NCBI RefSeq assembly: GCF_003254665.1 | Contig: NZ_QHGY01000007.1 | Span: 1-64,000 of the forward strand | From: Billgrantia lactosivorans | GTDB lineage: Bacteria > Pseudomonadota > Gammaproteobacteria > Pseudomonadales > Halomonadaceae | DNA length: 64,000 nucleotides | Reading direction: 5' to 3' | In this document: positions 62,027-64,000 of the stretch, one piece after another | How the letters are laid out: each line of letters begins with the position of its first letter | Numbering within the stretch: position 1 is the first letter of the stretch | The notes under the pieces: generated by a model | Databases searched by the model: none | Seen by the model: the letters and a program-made list of their open reading frames with translations, nothing else | Told to the model about the DNA's origin: nothing | Position numbers and translations under genes: made by a program

Positions 62027-63094
62027 TTATTCCTGCCTAGGTAAGCTTTGATAGATGCCTGCCCAGCGTTTCTCTATTTCCTCATATAGGTTGGGTTTGT
62101 ATTCGATTCTTCTTTCGATTGGATATAATAGATTTATGTTTCTGTCGCTTGCCGTTAATAGGTCTAGGAGCTGAATATAGTCTACGGACGCTTCCTTTTC
62201 CTTTGTTACTTCCGCTAGTCGAGTTAGTGAGCTGAGCAATGCGTCTATACCTTTTCTGTCATAAGACAAAGTTGAAAATGACTGCACGTATAACCGATCA
62301 TTCTCCCAAGCGACTTTGAAATTTTCATCTATTACATTGACTTGCGTTCCATTGGGGATTTTTTCAAAAAGTGCTTCGATATCCTCCGCATGCATGCGGA
62401 TACAGCCACGACTTGCGCGCATGCCGATACCATCTGGACGATTGGTACCATGTATGAGATATCCCGGTAAATCGAGCAATATCGCATGGCTTCCGAGCGG
62501 GTTATCGGGGCCAGGGGGAACCACAGAAGGCGGAGGATCACCTCGTTGAGCAGCTTCTTCTCGCATTGAGCGTGGCGGATACCAGGCTGGGTTTTCAAGT
62601 CGCATAGTCGTCTGGGTAATTCCTAGCGGAGTATTGAAACCATCTCGTCCGATGCCGATCGGGTAGGTCTCGACCCAGCGCGTAGCTTCATTTTGGGTTG
62701 GCGGATAGTAGTAAAGCCGAAGTTCGGCGAGATTAATGACGATGCCTTCCTGCGGAGCATTGGGTAGGATATGCCTCGCGGGAATAATGATTTCTGCTCC
62801 TTCGCCAGGTGTCCAAAGGCTAGTGTCTGGATTTGCTGCGCGTATTTCTTCGTACCCCACACCGTGCTCTCGGGCTATGTCTAACAAAGTTATATCTTCT
62901 GTAAGAGTAACCGAATATTCCTCGCCAATGATTTGGGTCTCTTTCGCTATCTGATATTTATTGGAAGATGGCTCGCTATCATTTGCAAAAGAAACGTTGA
63001 CTATCGCTAACGTTGTCAGTGTAGGGCACAATACTGCAATAGATTTTGAAAAATTATAAACACGGCGTGTGTTACGAGAGAGTAAGGACCTCAT
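62027..63094 (-). CDS. L,D-transpeptidase (ErfK/YbiS type)
   Basis: A 355-residue periplasmic enzyme. After a signal peptide (IAVLCPTLTTLAIVNVSFA) comes a LysM-like segment (EDITLLDIAREHGVGYEEIRAANP), then the YkuD domain from about residue 125 to 265. The active-site motif is HGTNRPDGIGMRASRGCIRM, with the nucleophilic Cys and the preceding His present. It cross-links peptidoglycan stems or attaches lipoproteins to them. The frame opens 24 codons earlier, but the Met at 63094 has an AGGAA site. It diverges from dsbD. Confidence 0.9.
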   Translation of the reverse strand: MRSLLSRNTRRVYNFSKSIAVLCPTLTTLAIVNVSFANDSEPSSNKYQIAKETQIIGEEYSVTLTEDITLLDIAREHGVGYEEIRAANPDTSLWTPGEGAEIIIPARHILPNAPQEGIVINLAELRLYYYPPTQNEATRWVETYPIGIGRDGFNTPLGITQTTMRLENPAWYPPRSMREEAAQRGDPPPSVVPPGPDNPLGSHAILLDLPGYLIHGTNRPDGIGMRASRGCIRMHAEDIEALFEKIPNGTQVNVIDENFKVAWENDRLYVQSFSTLSYDRKGIDALLSSLTRLAEVTKEKEASVDYIQLLDLLTASDRNINLLYPIERRIEYKPNLYEEIEKRWAGIYQSLPRQE

Positions 63095-63244
63095 GAAGAT
63101 TCCTAGAGAATAGAAAGACGCTGAGTATTCCATACGGTCCTTCCTATAGGCAAGAAAAATCGGCATGCAGGATAATTTTTTACCGATAATGTTGCGTTAA
63201 TCCTAGGCTGTCATAATGGCAAAAAATGCTACAGGAGTTCACCG

Positions 63245-64000
63245 ATGAGTAGCGAAATTCGCACAAAACTAGAGCGGCTCTGTTATTTTTTTCTGGTTCT
63301 TACGTTGTCTGCATTATTACCAATGGCAAGCGCATCCGAAGAGGGCTTTCTTCATGTGGATGACGCGTTTCAGCTAAGTATCGCTCAAGAGGGAGAGCAG
63401 ATATTATTGCGCTGGGATATTGCCGATTCTTATTACCTGTATCGACACCGACTCAGCATCGAAGGAAAGCCCTCCTCAATTGTGGTGTCCGAGTTGCCGG
63501 CGGGAGAAAGCATTAATGACGAGTTCTTTGGCGATTCACAAGTTTATTACGAAAGCGTGGAAGTTCGCGTCGATCCTCAAGAGGCTGAAGAACTAGAACT
63601 GAGTTGGCAAGGGTGCGCCAAGGCGGGTCTATGCTACCCGCCACAACAACGCGTTGTAGCGGTAGGCGACTTGATGCAAAACGGCAGCTTGCCTTCGTCT
63701 TCTTTACCCAGCCGCGCGAGCACTACTGATAGAGATGAAACAGCCGAACCTGACGCGACATCCGCTATGGCCGAGGATCAACGTCTCGCTGCTTCCTTGG
63801 CAGCCGGTAATACTCTATGGATCCTGACAGCTTTCTTTGGCATGGGGCTACTGCTGACGTTCACGCCTTGCGTGCTGCCTATGGTGCCTATCCTGTCTAG
63901 TCTTATCGTCGGTGGGGGGCATCATGCCGGGCGTGGGTTGCTTTTATCTTTGGCTTTCGTACTCCCCATGGCGTTGACTTATTCCCTTCTCGGCGTGGCC
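63245..64000 (+). CDS. dsbD: Thiol:disulfide interchange protein DsbD (N-terminal part, runs off the window)
   Basis: The first 252 residues of DsbD, which carries electrons from cytoplasmic thioredoxin to the periplasm. A signal peptide (FFLVLTLSALLPMASA) is followed by the periplasmic alpha domain with its Cys pair in WQGCAKAGLCYPP, near residues 122-128. The membrane domain starts near residue 195 with FGMGLLLTFTPCVLPMVPIL, including the active Cys. The rest lies beyond the window. An AGGAG site precedes the ATG. Its AT-rich base use differs from the core genes at the left of the window. Confidence 0.92.
   Translation, partial: MSSEIRTKLERLCYFFLVLTLSALLPMASASEEGFLHVDDAFQLSIAQEGEQILLRWDIADSYYLYRHRLSIEGKPSSIVVSELPAGESINDEFFGDSQVYYESVEVRVDPQEAEELELSWQGCAKAGLCYPPQQRVVAVGDLMQNGSLPSSSLPSRASTTDRDETAEPDATSAMAEDQRLAASLAAGNTLWILTAFFGMGLLLTFTPCVLPMVPILSSLIVGGGHHAGRGLLLSLAFVLPMALTYSLLGVA

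Overview
The window comes from the chromosome of a high-GC gammaproteobacterium, most likely a Halomonas-type member of the Halomonadaceae. The reasons are the split histidine locus (hisC alone, then hisB-hisH-hisA-hisF), the selD-mnmH pair, mutY-yggX, an MvaT-family silencer, and sequence at the very start that looks like the tail of a 5S rRNA gene. All assignments were made by reading the sequence; no search was run.

Region 1 (1-16.9 kb) is ordinary core chromosome: a YaeR-type VOC protein, hisC, an AEC transporter, an NlpE-like lipoprotein, radA, selD-mnmH (selenium use for tRNA 2-selenouridine), a glutamine-amidotransferase-like protein that has lost its catalytic Cys, an alkyltransferase-like protein, a YjaG homologue, a small beta-barrel protein, hisF/A/H/B, a PanZ-like acetyltransferase, asmA, mutY, yggX and a tRNA-Phe/Gln/Thr cluster.

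Region 2 (16.9-51.1 kb) is an integrative and conjugative element (ICE) of the PFGI-1/pKLC102/ICEclc kind, starting about 100 bp after tRNA-Thr. Its maintenance block holds parA, dnaB, a run of small overlapping genes, parB, a DUF2857 gene, an STY4528-like gene, a PFL_4669-like gene, an array of six ~59-bp repeats, a DUF3158-like gene, ssb and topB. Its transfer block holds PilL-N, TIGR03759, a lytic transglycosylase, TIGR03765, traD, TIGR03747, then RAQPRD through the VirB4-like ATPase, then TIGR03757/03756/03755 and traG. Four of its transcription units carry the same TTAACATT motif 69-77 bp before the first start codon, which suggests a common regulator. No relaxase is visible.

Region 3 (51.2-60.3 kb) looks like a second element: a 3' half of tRNA-Leu(CAA), a tyrosine recombinase overlapping an excisionase-like gene, an AT-rich orphan gene, a DUF3987 ATPase, a YagK/YfjJ (inovirus Gp2) protein with rolling-circle Rep motifs, and a module of DUF932, ERF and YqaJ proteins. 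Region 4 (60.3-64 kb) is visibly AT-richer, with a DUF2892 protein, an OBAP/DUF1264 lipoprotein, an L,D-transpeptidase and the start of dsbD. Whether regions 3 and 4 belong to the ICE, to a satellite inserted in it, or to the chromosome cannot be settled here because no matching pair of att sites was found.
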